From positions 1-27,962 of the forward strand of contig CALEZT010000083.1 in the NCBI GenBank assembly GCA_937927975.1: a stretch of 27,962 nt of DNA, given 5' to 3'. How positions within the stretch are numbered: position 1 is the first letter of the stretch; each line of letters starts with the position of its first letter. Positions 8,601 through 17,307 of the stretch are shown in pieces. The notes beneath the pieces were generated by a model, which was given only the letters and a program-made list of their open reading frames with translations, ran no database searches and was not told the origin of the DNA. The stretch is from an uncultured Phycisphaerales bacterium. Its GTDB lineage: Bacteria > Planctomycetota > Phycisphaerae > Sedimentisphaerales > Anaerobacaceae. Position numbers and translations under genes: made by a program.

Positions 8601-9905
8601 CTACGGACGCACCAGGCCCGGCAGGAAGAGGGCGACGGACGGGAACAGGATCAGCAGGACCGCCACCGCCAGAAGCGCCAGCAGGAACGGGATGCATCCT
8701 CGGAAGATCGTCTCCAGGGGGACGTCCCGCTCGATGCCGCTGACGACGTACGCGCAGACCCCCACCGGCGGCGTGATCGTGCCCATCTGCGTCACCAGCA
8801 CGATCATCACGCCGAACCAGACCGGATCGTAGCCCAGGTTCATCACAACCGGGTGAAAGATCGGGATCGTCAGAAGAATCAGAGCCAGAGCGTCCACGAA
8901 GCAGCCGGCGATCAGGTAGAACCCCGTGATCAGCAGCATGACCAGCCAGCCCGGCAGCGGCAGCCCGCCCAGCCAGTTGGCGGTCGCGACGGGGATCTGC
9001 GTCACCGCCAGGAAGCGTCCAAAGACCTGCGCGCCGGCGACGATGATCATCACCATGACCGAGGTCCGCAGCGTCTCCTTGAGCGACTGGACGAACTTCC
9101 TGAACCCGAGCTTGCGCTTGATCAGCGTGATGACGATCGTGCCGGCGGCCCCGATGGCGGCGCCCTCGGTGGGGGTGAAGATCCCCAGGAACATGCCGCC
9201 CATGACCGCGGCGAACAGCAGGATCGTCTCCCAGGCCCCTCGCAGGGAGAAGACTTTCGCTTTCCAGGAGGAAGAAGGCGCCGCGGGCCCCAGTTCCGGC
9301 CGGCGCAGGCACATCGCGTAGATCGTCACGCAGAACAGCACCGCGGTGATGAGTCCGGGCACGATTCCTGCGATGAAGAGGCTGCCGATCGACTGCTCGG
9401 TCATGATCGCGTAGACGATGAACACGACGCTGGGCGGGATCATCATGCCGATCGTGCCGCCGGAGGCGACGGACCCGCAGGCCAGTTCCATGCTGTACTT
9501 GTACCGCTTCATCTCGGGGATCGCCACCAGCGCCATCGTGGCCGACGTGGCGGGTCCCGATCCGCAGATCGCGCCGAACGCGGTGCAGGCCCCGACGGTC
9601 GCCATCGCCAGGCCGCCCCGTAACGGGCCCAGCCAGTGGTACGCCGCGTCGAACAGGCGCCGGCTGATGCCCCCGTGAAAGGCCACCTGGCCCATGAGCA
9701 CGAACAGCGGGATCACCGTCAGGCTGTACGAAGCGAAAATCTTGTACAGCTCCAGTGTCGTCATGCTCATGGCCGCGTGCCAGTCCCTGACCAGGGCGAA
9801 GCCCACGACCCCCACGACCGCCATGGCGAACGCCACCGGCATGCTGCTGCACAGCAGCACCACCAGAGCGATGCAACCGATAATGCCGATCTGCTGCGCG
9901 GTCAT
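8601..9905 (-). CDS. dctM: TRAP transporter large permease, DctM family
   Basis: 434 residues with about 12 hydrophobic helices, the usual size and plan of DctM. Typical segments include 'FGAICGSGPATSATMALVAIPEM', 'IPPSVVFIVYAIMTEQSIGSLFIAGIVPG', 'FTPTEGAAIGA' and 'GTITPPVGVCAYV'. It is the sodium-coupled translocating subunit of a TRAP importer for an organic acid or similar anion. The ATG at 9905 overlaps the dctQ stop by ATGA, so the two membrane subunits are made together. Reading the same frame further upstream only gives out-of-frame dctQ sequence, so this start is secure. Confidence 0.95.
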   Translation of the reverse strand: MTAQQIGIIGCIALVVLLCSSMPVAFAMAVVGVVGFALVRDWHAAMSMTTLELYKIFASYSLTVIPLFVLMGQVAFHGGISRRLFDAAYHWLGPLRGGLAMATVGACTAFGAICGSGPATSATMALVAIPEMKRYKYSMELACGSVASGGTIGMMIPPSVVFIVYAIMTEQSIGSLFIAGIVPGLITAVLFCVTIYAMCLRRPELGPAAPSSSWKAKVFSLRGAWETILLFAAVMGGMFLGIFTPTEGAAIGAAGTIVITLIKRKLGFRKFVQSLKETLRTSVMVMIIVAGAQVFGRFLAVTQIPVATANWLGGLPLPGWLVMLLITGFYLIAGCFVDALALILLTIPIFHPVVMNLGYDPVWFGVMIVLVTQMGTITPPVGVCAYVVSGIERDVPLETIFRGCIPFLLALLAVAVLLILFPSVALFLPGLVRP

Positions 9906-10429
9906 GGTTTCATCAGCGCCTTTCCAGGGTGCGTCAGGTGGTACAAAATCACCAGGACCATGACCCCGCAACAGAGGGAGAACCACCAGGGCAGCCAGAA
10001 GATCGGCCAGCCCATCGTGGAGGTCCCCTGCCCGCTGGCCTTGATCTCGAGGCCGTACTGGGCGAACCGCCACGTGAGAAAGCCGAACATCGCAACGGTG
10101 ACCGTCCGCCAGAGCGTATCGACGAGAATCTTCCCCCGGCGGGAGAGCCTCTGGAAGAAGAACTCGATGGCGACGTGGCCTTTGCACGCGGTCGTGTAGG
10201 GCAGCCCGCCGGCGATCGTAATCGCACCGAGGATCTCGATGATGTCGTAAGTCCCCTTGAGCGGGTGGCCGAACCGCCTGCCCACGACGTCGATGCACGT
10301 CACCACGATCATCGCGACGACCGCCACTCCCGCGACGACGCCCAGCATGCCGACGACCCGGCGCAGAGCGAACACACAGCGCCAATAGAACCCGACTCCG
10401 GCGACAGTCTGTTGTTGTCCCTGGCTCAC
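9902..10429 (-). CDS. dctQ: TRAP transporter small permease, DctQ family
   Basis: 175 residues from a GTG at 10429, 11 bases after the dctP stop. No ATG exists before the first helix, and longer reading would run into dctP, so GTG is preferred although its ribosome site is weak. Four helices (about 26-45, 62-80, 108-125, 148-165), with 'DVVGRRFGHPLKGTYDIIEI' between the first two, match the DctQ pattern. The subunit docks with DctM in the inner membrane and helps the binding protein deliver substrate. It ends ATGAAACCATGA, overlapping dctM. Confidence 0.9.
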   Translation of the reverse strand: MSQGQQQTVAGVGFYWRCVFALRRVVGMLGVVAGVAVVAMIVVTCIDVVGRRFGHPLKGTYDIIEILGAITIAGGLPYTTACKGHVAIEFFFQRLSRRGKILVDTLWRTVTVAMFGFLTWRFAQYGLEIKASGQGTSTMGWPIFWLPWWFSLCCGVMVLVILYHLTHPGKALMKP

Positions 10430-10440
10430 CTGCGGACCCG

Positions 10441-11508
10441 TCACTTGGAGTACTTGGCGATCAGGTCCTGCGCGTCCTTGAGGAATTCCTCGCCCGGCAG
10501 CCCCTTGGCCTTGGCTGCGGCCACGTAGGCGTCCAGCACCGGCTTGACCGCGTCCTTCCACCGCTGCTGCTGCTCAGGTGTCAACGAGATGATCTCCCGC
10601 TGGAGGCCCTTGACGAACTCGCGGCCTTCCGCGTCGGCCTGGTCCCAGGCCTGCCCGTGCTTGGCCACCCACTCGGCGTTGACTTCGGTGATGGTCTTCT
10701 GCACATCGGCCGGCAGCTTGTCCCACTTGCCCTTGCTCATCACGACGAACATCGCGGTGGTGTATCCGACCGCGGTGGCGTCCGTCACCGAGGTGATGAC
10801 CTCGCCCTGCTTCCAGCCCTTGAGCGTCTCGATCGGGCACAGCGTCGCGTCGACGACGCCCTTGGACAGGGCCTCGTACGTATCGCCCTGGGGCATGGCC
10901 ACCGGCGTTCCGCCGAGAGCTGTCACGATCTTCTGGGACAGGCCGGTCGAGCGGATCTTGAGACCCTTGACTTCCTCCAGCGTGCGAACGGGCTTCTTCG
11001 AAGCCAGCAGGCCGGGGCCGTGCGCGTGGACGTACAGAACGCGGACATCCGCCACCTCTTTGGGCTGATACTTTTCGGTCAACTCCGTCGCCACCTGGGT
11101 CGCAACATGACCGTTGGGATACCCCAGCGGCAGGTCCAGGCCCTCCAGCAGCGGGAACCGGCCCTGCGTGTAGGCGAAGCAGCTCATGCCGAGATCCGAG
11201 ATCCCGTTGACCACGCCCTCGTAGCACTGCTGGGGATTGGTCAGCGTGCCGCCGGGGTACATCGTGATCTTGACCTGCCCGTTGGTCCGCTTCTCGACCT
11301 CTTTGGCCCAGGCGTCGGCCGTTTGAGCCTGGATGTGCGTGGGCGGGAAGAACACGCTGTAGGTCAGTTCGATCGCCTTGGCGGCCGCAGCCGGAGCGTT
11401 CGCGTCTCCGACGGACACAGGCCCTTCGTCCTTACAGCCCACGAGGGTCAAAGACACGACGGCTCCGACGACCAACGCCAGCATCCACAACTTCGCGTTT
11501 CTGCTCAT
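10441..11508 (-). CDS. dctP: TRAP transporter solute-binding lipoprotein, DctP family
   Basis: 355 residues from the ATG at 11508, preceded by AGGAGA. The signal peptide ends in a lipobox with lipidated Cys at 25 (TLVGC), so the binding protein is anchored rather than free. The fold is DctP: '[23 protein letters not shown]' at the start, the conserved substrate carboxylate-binding Arg at 186 in GLKIRSTG, and '[24 protein letters not shown]'. That Arg predicts an anionic, carboxylate-type ligand; which one cannot be told. It is first in the dctPQM operon, with its own promoter upstream. Being written first fits the need for more binding protein than permease. Confidence 0.95.
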   Translation of the reverse strand: MSRNAKLWMLALVVGAVVSLTLVGCKDEGPVSVGDANAPAAAAKAIELTYSVFFPPTHIQAQTADAWAKEVEKRTNGQVKITMYPGGTLTNPQQCYEGVVNGISDLGMSCFAYTQGRFPLLEGLDLPLGYPNGHVATQVATELTEKYQPKEVADVRVLYVHAHGPGLLASKKPVRTLEEVKGLKIRSTGLSQKIVTALGGTPVAMPQGDTYEALSKGVVDATLCPIETLKGWKQGEVITSVTDATAVGYTTAMFVVMSKGKWDKLPADVQKTITEVNAEWVAKHGQAWDQADAEGREFVKGLQREIISLTPEQQQRWKDAVKPVLDAYVAAAKAKGLPGEEFLKDAQDLIAKYSK

Positions 11509-11591
11509 CAGCGGTCTCCTATGCATGTGCCCTGGTTCAGGATCTCCCACCCGCGGCCCCGCGTCACCACGCAGGCCCGGACAAAGCGTGT

Positions 11592-11620
11592 ATCTTACCC
11601 CCGGTCCCCGCGGGATGCAA
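11592..11620 (-). promoter_or_regulatory. Promoter of dctPQM
   Basis: On the minus strand TTGCAT (11615-11620), a 17-base spacer and TAAGAT (11592-11597) lie about 84 bases before dctP. A small inverted repeat CTCGAA / TTCGAG (11664-11681) further upstream could bind a regulator, but this is only suggestive. The rest of 11621-11807 holds nothing I recognise. Confidence 0.5.
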
Positions 11621-11807
11621 CCTTCAATATGCGACAATCCACGTCCTCACAAACACGGAACGGCTCGAAACCAGATTCGAGCAGAGAATCCCATGGAGAA
11701 CAAAAACCGGATGAGCCTCTTTCCTTGTGTCAATTCCTGCGGGACCACAGCGGTCCGGCAGCCCGTCTCGACCGGCCCGCCGGACTCGGTTCACACAGGC
11801 TGGCCCC

Positions 11808-11885
11808 CTACGCGTTGATGATCACGCATCCGGCCCCAAGCACCAGCATCAACAGCAACCCGGCCGCCAACAACCACGTTCTCAT
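11808..11885 (-). CDS. Probable tiny lipoprotein, 25 residues
   Basis: The ATG at 11885 opens a 25-residue protein (MRTWLLAAGLLLMLVLGAGC plus 5 residues) that is just a signal peptide with a lipobox LGAGC and a short VIINA tail. A purine run (GAAGGGCGG) lies before the ATG, and a promoter-like TTGACT-17-TACTGT is about 50 bases upstream. The layout recalls entericidin-type small lipoproteins, but no sequence family can be claimed. It is monocistronic, between dctP and the Nudix gene. An alternative view is that the hydrophobic stretch is chance. Confidence 0.5.
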   Translation of the reverse strand: MRTWLLAAGLLLMLVLGAGCVIINA

Positions 11886-11934
11886 AATCCGCCCTTCCCA
11901 AAAGAGGATGATCCAATCACACCCAAAGTCCGGC

Positions 11935-11963
11935 ACAGTAGCAGTCCCGCCCGCGGCAGTCAA
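11935..11963 (-). promoter_or_regulatory. Possible promoter of the tiny lipoprotein
   Basis: On the minus strand TTGACT (11958-11963) and TACTGT (11935-11940) are 17 bases apart. The -35 is good and the -10 weak. The predicted transcript would start some 40 bases before the ATG at 11885. Confidence 0.35.
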
Positions 11964-12119
11964 ACCGGATTCCGCTTTTTTGAATTGCACCGCGACCCGG
12001 GATCGGTCACCCTAGTAAGGCGGCGTCGCGGTCTGCGGTAACGAACGCGATGTGACGCAATCGGCGCAGACAATCGCAAATAGTGAATCGCAGACAGCAG
12101 ATCCAAAGGGTCCTTCGAA

Positions 12120-12746
12120 ATGGAACCAAACTGGCTCAAGTGGGCCAAGCAACTGGCGGCCCTGGCCCAAAACGGCCTGACCTATTCCGACAACCCGTAC
12201 GAGATCGAGCGATACGAGCACATCCGCCGGATCGCCGCCGAGATGATGGCCGAGGGATTCGACTGCGACGTCAAGAGCGTCCTCGATCTGTTCCCGCGAG
12301 AAAAGGGCTATGAAACCCCCAAAGTGGACGTCCGCGGCGCGGCGTTTCGCGACGGCAAGATCCTCCTGGTCCGCGAGAAACTGGACAGCGACAGATGGAC
12401 CCTGCCCGGCGGCTGGGCCGACCCCTGCCAGACCCCGTCCGAAGCGGTCGTCCGCGAGATCAGGGAGGAATCCGGGTTCGAGGCCAAGGTCCTCAAGCTC
12501 GCGGCGGTCTGGGACCGCAGCAAGCATCCGCACAGGCCCTTCATGCCCTTCCACATCTACAAGCTCTTCTTCCTCTGCGAGATCACAGGGGGCGCGCCAG
12601 CGGAGAGTCACGAGACGACAGGCGTGGGATTCTTCGGTGAGAACGAGATCCCCCCGCAGCTCTCCATCTCGCGTACGCTGCCCTTCCAGCTCGCCAGGAT
12701 GTTCGAGCACCGGCGCAGCCCTGCCCTGCCCACGGACTTCGACTGA
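12120..12746 (+). CDS. Nudix hydrolase with N-terminal Nudix-associated domain
   Basis: 208 residues. Residues 1-60 match the helical N-terminal domain (MEPNWLKWAKQLAALAQNGL, then 'YEIERYEHIRRIAAEMM') found on Nudix enzymes acting on nucleoside diphosphates linked to another group. The Nudix fold covers about 66-200, with the box at 98-120: G98-W-A-D-P-C-Q104, then R112-E-I-R-E-E-S-G-F. The metal-binding REIREESGF part is intact, while the first conserved Glu of the box is Gln104. It likely hydrolyses ADP-ribose or a similar X-linked nucleoside diphosphate in the cytoplasm. AAAGGG lies 10 bases before the ATG. It converges with the next gene, with only 8 bases between stops. Confidence 0.9.
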   Translation: MEPNWLKWAKQLAALAQNGLTYSDNPYEIERYEHIRRIAAEMMAEGFDCDVKSVLDLFPREKGYETPKVDVRGAAFRDGKILLVREKLDSDRWTLPGGWADPCQTPSEAVVREIREESGFEAKVLKLAAVWDRSKHPHRPFMPFHIYKLFFLCEITGGAPAESHETTGVGFFGENEIPPQLSISRTLPFQLARMFEHRRSPALPTDFD

Positions 12747-12754
12747 CGCTCCGT

Positions 12755-15700
12755 CTACCGGCGACGCCGGAGCAGCATTCCCAGGCCGACGCTCAGAAGA
12801 CCGACCGCGCCGGGAGCGGGAATGCCGACGGGGGCAGGAGGAACGCCTGTGATGGCCAGACGATAGACCGCCTGGCCGAGGTCGTTCGTCGCAAACCCCA
12901 GGGACCAGTCCGCCCACGCGGACAGGCCCTGGACGTCCGTGCTGTCGAAGTCGCCCAGGAAGCTCGAACCCGCCTCCAGCGTGATGAGGTCCCAATAGGC
13001 GGGCTTGTTCGGCCCGAACTCGAACGCGACGGACAAGCCGCCGTCCAGCGAAGCGACGCCCGCTTCGATCCGACCGAACGCTCCATAGCCGTCGATGTGG
13101 AACAGAAGCTCGCTGCCGGCGCCGAGCAGCAGAGTGCCTTCTACATCCAGCAAACTCCGCGTCAGCGAAAGCTCGCTCGTCGCCGAGCCGACCCCGCCGG
13201 TCAACCGGGCGAATTCGGCGTCCTCGTCCACAGTCAGGATCGTGTCGGCCAGCGTCAGCGAGCCATGCGCGAAGCTGGAGGGGTTCTGATCGCCGACGCC
13301 GGTGTAGCGGCCGACTTGCAGCGACCGCACGGAGGCATTCGTCTTGACAAACTTTGCGGAACCCGTCGCCTGAACCGGGTTGGTCACATCCTCCGCCTGG
13401 GCCGAGCCAATCACCATCCCGTCGCGGCTGCGGAAGCTCCCGCCGCGATACGTCAGGGAAGCGGTGGCCTGAGCCGAACCGGTGCCTTGGGAATGGGCCT
13501 GTCCCACGACCACCGACGTCAGATCGGCATTCGATGAGACGTCGCCAAGAATGCGGACTTCCGCATTGTCCACCACGGCGTCGCTGTGAGAACTCTTGGG
13601 CGTGACCGCCTTGCCGATCGTCCAGGCGCCGAGGCCCGAGAACGTCGTTTCGTCGAGCCAAAGCCTGGGCGACGTCGTGCGGCCATCTCCGACGTAACTG
13701 CTGCCCGTGGCAAGACCCACCGCCAGCCCGCCGCGCAATGAAGCGGAACCGCCCTCCAGCGTCAGATGGGCGTCGTTGACGCTGGAACTGGTGGTCTGGC
13801 CGCCGGAGGTCTGACCGATCGTGAGCAACCCGCCGACGCCGAAATCCACGCCCTCGCCCAACGTCACCGCAGGGCCGGTGATGTTTACGCGCCGGCTTCC
13901 TGCGCCGCTGCCCACCGTCAGGGTCCCCCCCACGTTGAAGGCATGTCCCGCGTCCACCGCCAGGCCGACGTTCTGAATCGTGACGGAGCCCGTTTCTCCT
14001 CCCGTGGAACCGACACCGATGCTCGCGTTGCCCGTCACAGTGACATCGGCGTCAAAGACCGCCGAGGCCCCGTTCACAGAGCCGTTGCCGTGCTCGCCAC
14101 TGGCGGCCGTGCCGATGGACAAAGCAGCCGTCGTGACGCGCTGACCGGTGAAGGAAAACTGTGTGTCGTCGATCTGCGCGGTCCCGTAGCTGGCGTTCGC
14201 CGTACCGATGCCCAGGCCGCTGAGATTGGCGGTGGAGGCATTGTCGCCCTCGATGGTCAGGACGGCTTGACTGACCGTAGCGGCGCCCACCGGGCCGTCA
14301 GAGCCACCCTTGGTCGCACGGCCGATGGCCCATTCTCCCGTGCCGGTAAACGACACGTCTTTGAATCGCGCGCTCGCATCCGCGGTCGCGACGGCTCGCG
14401 AACCTGCGGCGGCAGCGCCCACCTGGAGGCCGCCCACGGACGCCGTCCCGCCGGACAACGCCAGGTCTGCGGTGACCGAAACCGTGCCCCGATAGTCGTC
14501 GGATCGTGCGTTGCCGACCACCAACGAGGTCAGGCCGACAACGGAAGACGCATCGCCTGTGATCGTCACCTCCCCCTTGCTTGTCACGGTGGCCGTCGGT
14601 CCGCTGTACGAGGGTACGCTCGCCTCTCCGATCGTCCACGCTCCGTGGGCCGTGACGGTCGTCCCGTCGAGCGAGAGCCGCCCCGACGCGGAGGCATCGG
14701 CGCCATTGCTGATCGTCGCCCGGCCGATCACCAGTCCGCCGTTCAGCGCGGCCGAGCCCCCCGCCTGCGTCAGGTGAGCGTCCTCGACAGAGACCGAACG
14801 GTAGCTGCCGCCATGGACTTGACCGATCGTGAGCAGTCCGCCGACGCTCAGGTCCGCTCCGTCGCCCAGGGTCACCGCCGGACTCGCAATGCTCAGGTTC
14901 CCGATAGTCCCGCCGACGCTGCCGCTGCCGATCGTGAGTCCTCCACCGACCTCGAACTGACGTCCCGGCGTGATCGTCAAGGCTGCGTTCTCAATGCCGG
15001 CGCCATTCTCGGAGTAGCCTGTGCCGACGCTCGCGTTGCCGGTCACGATCAGATCGGCGTCGAAGGCCGCCGAGGCTTCGTGGACCTGGGCGGACCCGCC
15101 TTCGCTGCCCGCGCTCACCGTCCCGACGGACAGACTGCCCGTGGTGACGCTCTGCCCGCTGAAGGAGAAGGAGGCACTGGTCGAGGCGGCGCCTCGGTTG
15201 GCGGCGGCGCTGCCGATGCTCAGGGAAGTGAGATTAGCCGTGGAGGCATCGTCGCCCTCAATGACAACCGCGGCCCGGTTGATCGTCGCTGACCCTCCCG
15301 AATTGAACTTGTCGGCGTTGCCGATGGTCCACGCGCCTGTGCCCGTGAACGTCATGTCTTCGAACAACAGGCTCCCACTGGCGGTGGCATCGCCTCCACT
15401 GGTGGTGGCATTGCCCACCTGGAGACTGCCGACCACAGCGGTCCCGCCGGAGAGCGTCACGTCGCCCGTCGAGATCGCGGTCCGGCCGCTGCCGCCGGAG
15501 GTCGAACTGACGCCGACTTGCAGCAGGCTGGATGCGGAGAAGACCGTGTTGAGCATATCGAGAGTGCCGGTCCCCGTTGCGGTGACGCCGCTGGTGGTGC
15601 TCGTCGCCGTGCCGACGGAGAGGCTGGGCGCCGTCAGGCTGCCGCCCGCTGCGGTCACCGTGCCGCTCGACGTATTCTGCAACGCCGCGCCGATCTCCAA

Positions 15701-15922
15701 CGCCAACGCATAGGCCGAGCCGGCGCCCACCTGGGCGGCGCCTCCGTTGTTGACAGCGGCCGTGATCCCGCCGGTCGGGATGCCGCCGTCCCAGTTCGTT
15801 CCCAGGAACCAGTCGCCCATTCCCACCGACTGCCAATTCGTCGCCGCGGCCGAGGCAATCCCGCCAGACACGACGAGCACCGAGAGCAGAGTCAACCACC
15901 GAATCAGAATCCGAGCCGCCAT
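12755..15922 (-). CDS. Exported repeat protein with PEP-CTERM-like sorting tail
   Basis: 1055 residues from the ATG at 15922, preceded by GGAGGTGG. It has a signal peptide (MAARILIRWLTLLSVLVVSG, cleavage after ASA) and an N-terminal 'NWQSVGMGDWFLGTNWDGGIPT' segment typical of planctomycete beta-helix surface proteins. Most of the rest is Gly/Ser/Thr/Ala-rich repeats with a recurring 'L.(I/V)G.A' step about every 45-55 residues. A ~330-residue block occurs twice in tandem, with a third partial copy. Residues 960-1020 form a closing beta domain. The tail IPAPGAVGLLSVGLGMLLRRRR has the motif, helix and basic cluster of PEP-CTERM-type sorting signals. It is probably cleaved and anchored by an exosortase-like system; function is unknown, perhaps a coat or adhesin. 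The other frames are composition shadows. Confidence 0.85.
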   Translation of the reverse strand: MAARILIRWLTLLSVLVVSGGIASAAATNWQSVGMGDWFLGTNWDGGIPTGGITAAVNNGGAAQVGAGSAYALALEIGAALQNTSSGTVTAAGGSLTAPSLSVGTATSTTSGVTATGTGTLDMLNTVFSASSLLQVGVSSTSGGSGRTAISTGDVTLSGGTAVVGSLQVGNATTSGGDATASGSLLFEDMTFTGTGAWTIGNADKFNSGGSATINRAAVVIEGDDASTANLTSLSIGSAAANRGAASTSASFSFSGQSVTTGSLSVGTVSAGSEGGSAQVHEASAAFDADLIVTGNASVGTGYSENGAGIENAALTITPGRQFEVGGGLTIGSGSVGGTIGNLSIASPAVTLGDGADLSVGGLLTIGQVHGGSYRSVSVEDAHLTQAGGSAALNGGLVIGRATISNGADASASGRLSLDGTTVTAHGAWTIGEASVPSYSGPTATVTSKGEVTITGDASSVVGLTSLVVGNARSDDYRGTVSVTADLALSGGTASVGGLQVGAAAAGSRAVATADASARFKDVSFTGTGEWAIGRATKGGSDGPVGAATVSQAVLTIEGDNASTANLSGLGIGTANASYGTAQIDDTQFSFTGQRVTTAALSIGTAASGEHGNGSVNGASAVFDADVTVTGNASIGVGSTGGETGSVTIQNVGLAVDAGHAFNVGGTLTVGSGAGSRRVNITGPAVTLGEGVDFGVGGLLTIGQTSGGQTTSSSVNDAHLTLEGGSASLRGGLAVGLATGSSYVGDGRTTSPRLWLDETTFSGLGAWTIGKAVTPKSSHSDAVVDNAEVRILGDVSSNADLTSVVVGQAHSQGTGSAQATASLTYRGGSFRSRDGMVIGSAQAEDVTNPVQATGSAKFVKTNASVRSLQVGRYTGVGDQNPSSFAHGSLTLADTILTVDEDAEFARLTGGVGSATSELSLTRSLLDVEGTLLLGAGSELLFHIDGYGAFGRIEAGVASLDGGLSVAFEFGPNKPAYWDLITLEAGSSFLGDFDSTDVQGLSAWADWSLGFATNDLGQAVYRLAITGVPPAPVGIPAPGAVGLLSVGLGMLLRRRR
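13481..14470 (-). repeat. Second copy of ~1 kb tandem duplication in the exported repeat gene
   Basis: It encodes about 330 residues, from 'ADLALSGGTASVGGLQVG' through 'GEWAIGRA', 'DNASTANLSGLGIGTA', 'ADVTVTGNASIGVGS', 'GPAVTLGEGVDFGVGGLLTIG' and 'DAHLTLEGGSASLRGGLAVG' to 'NADLTSVVVGQA'. Each step has a counterpart in the same order in the copy at 14471-15463. By eye about half of residues are identical, so the duplication is not recent. Confidence 0.7.
14471..15463 (-). repeat. First copy of ~1 kb tandem duplication in the exported repeat gene
   Basis: It encodes the matching series 'DVTLSGGTAVVGSLQVGNA', 'GAWTIGNA', 'DDASTANLTSLSIGSA', 'ADLIVTGNASVGTGY', 'SPAVTLGDGADLSVGGLLTIG', 'DAHLTQAGGSAALNGGLVIG' and 'VVGLTSLVVGNA'. 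A third partial copy starts after 13481 with 'ASLTYRGGSFRSRDGMVIGSA'. Borders are estimated by eye. Confidence 0.7.
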
Positions 15923-16004
15923 CAGCCACCTCCAACCCAAACCGCAAAGTGAAGATTCTCTCCAACGGTCACCCGAAGTGCCTCGACCGAGAGGATACCC
16001 CTAC

Positions 16005-16034
16005 ATCATAGCGGGAGATGGTCCGCGGTGTCAA
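16005..16034 (-). promoter_or_regulatory. Strong promoter of the exported repeat gene
   Basis: On the minus strand a perfect TTGACA (16029-16034), an 18-base spacer and TATGAT (16005-16010, five of six consensus bases) lie about 80 bases upstream of the start at 15922. This is one of the best promoters in the window and suggests high expression. Confidence 0.65.
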
Positions 16035-16177
16035 GGCCATCGATCCCTATTGACAAACCTCCCTGCCGCGAGTCTGCTGTTGCACTTTGATTTCCGTTGG
16101 AGATTGGAGTTCTACAAGTAGGCCCGATGTGCGTTTTGCAGAGCTCCAGTTGGAAAGGCAGGCTCGGTGTTTTCTCG

Positions 16178-17086
16178 ATGATTCCGGCGATCATTACTTC
16201 GATCTTGTGGGCGATGTCCGCGGTCAGCGCCGGACGCAGCACCCGTCTGCTCGGGGCCGGCACCGCCAATCTGAGCCGACTGACCGTCGCGGCGGTCTTT
16301 CTTGCCTTCTGGGCCCACGTCTGGGGTCAAGGTCTTTCCGGCGCGGGCCTGCCCTGGCTGCTCCTGAGCGGCCTGATCGGCTTCGGCCTGGGCGACATGG
16401 CCCTGTACGGCGCCTACCATCGCCTGGGTCCCCGCCTGGCGGTGCTCCTGTGCCTGTGCCTGGCGGCGCCGATCGGAGCGGTCGTGGAGTGGGTCTGGCT
16501 GGGCACCCGACTGACCGCCCACCAGATCTTCTGGAGCACGACGATCCTGGCGGGCGTGTTCACAGCCCTGGTCCCGGACACGCGAACGCCGGTGACGCCC
16601 CGCGTCTGGCGGGTGGGAATCCTCATGGGCGCGTTCGCGGCCCTGGGCCAGGGTCTCGGAGCGGTCTTCACGCGGAAGGCCTCCGACCTGGCCGCACACG
16701 CGGGCCAGCACATCGACGGCGGCACCGCGGCCTACCAGCGAATCGTGGCGGGACTGGCCTTGACCGCGGTGGTCCTGTTCATCCATCGCCTCCGCAAACC
16801 GCCGACCCCGCCGGAGCCCGACGCCGCCGCCGGATCGAACCATCCGTGGCGGCGCGCCTGGCCCTGGGTGATCGCCAACGCACTGGCCGGTCCCGCACTG
16901 GGCGTCGCCTGCTATCAATGGGCCTTGATCGTCGCTCCGACAGGCGTCGTGCTGTCCATCGTGGCCACCACGCCGCTGGTGGTGATCCCCTTCACCATGA
17001 TCCTGGACCACGAACGCCCCACCCGCCGCTCCCTCCTCGGCGGCGCAGTCGCCGTACTCGGCGCGGTCGCGTTGGCGTACAAATAG
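16178..17086 (+). CDS. EamA/DMT-family membrane transporter
   Basis: 302 residues with about ten hydrophobic helices in two EamA halves. The first half runs from IPAIITSILWAMSAVSAGRS to about residue 135, the second from 'RVWRVGILMGAFAALGQGLGAVF' to the end at 'GAVAVLGAVALAYK'. A polar loop at about 215-235 (PPTPPEPDAAAGSN) joins them. DMT proteins export or exchange small metabolites; the substrate cannot be inferred. The start is uncertain. ATG 16178 begins at the first helix but lacks a close ribosome site. ATG 16127 (17 residues longer) has a weak AAGTAGG, and a TTG lies at 16097. The gene stands alone between two oppositely oriented genes. Confidence 0.82.
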   Translation: MIPAIITSILWAMSAVSAGRSTRLLGAGTANLSRLTVAAVFLAFWAHVWGQGLSGAGLPWLLLSGLIGFGLGDMALYGAYHRLGPRLAVLLCLCLAAPIGAVVEWVWLGTRLTAHQIFWSTTILAGVFTALVPDTRTPVTPRVWRVGILMGAFAALGQGLGAVFTRKASDLAAHAGQHIDGGTAAYQRIVAGLALTAVVLFIHRLRKPPTPPEPDAAAGSNHPWRRAWPWVIANALAGPALGVACYQWALIVAPTGVVLSIVATTPLVVIPFTMILDHERPTRRSLLGGAVAVLGAVALAYK

Positions 17087-17135
17087 GGTTCATCCGGTTC
17101 TCGCGTATTCCTCTCGTTGCACAACGCACCACGAC

Positions 17136-17189
17136 CGGGGGCGCTGCCCCCAGACCCCCGAGATTTTGCGCTTTGCGCCAGCAGCATGA
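17136..17189 (-). repeat. REP-like element, copy a
   Basis: Read on the minus strand this contains CATGCTGCTGGCGCAAAGCG, then a CGGGGG run, and ends with the hairpin GGGGGC-AGC-GCCCCC (17137-17151). The same order recurs in copies b to f. It is paired head to head with copy b about 120 bases away. Confidence 0.75.
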
Positions 17190-17246
17190 TAATGGGGGGC
17201 GGCACGGCGGTGGAGCCGGATGGCCTTGCCCGTGACATACGCAGGA

Positions 17247-17285
17247 AAACGCCCCGCGAACACAGACTCGGGCCGCAGGGCGTTT
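17247..17285. repeat. Hairpin between REP copies a and b
   Basis: AAACGCCC (17247-17254) pairs with GGGCGTTT (17278-17285). The A and T ends make it terminator-like in both directions. It lies midway between the inverted REP copies and may be part of the same composite element, or a shared terminator for the EamA gene and the CcbP-like gene. Confidence 0.4.
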
Positions 17286-17307
17286 CAGCGGTCGGTTGCC
17301 TCTGGGT

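Noticed and set aside
8526..9623. 365-residue open frame starting at the end of blaI, a candidate BlaR partner
   Set aside because: The product is Arg/Asp/His-rich, has no membrane helices or HExxH motif, and is antisense to dctM.
13766..15292. 508-residue open frame on the plus strand
   Set aside because: Antisense to the exported repeat protein; it is repetitive only because the sense gene is.
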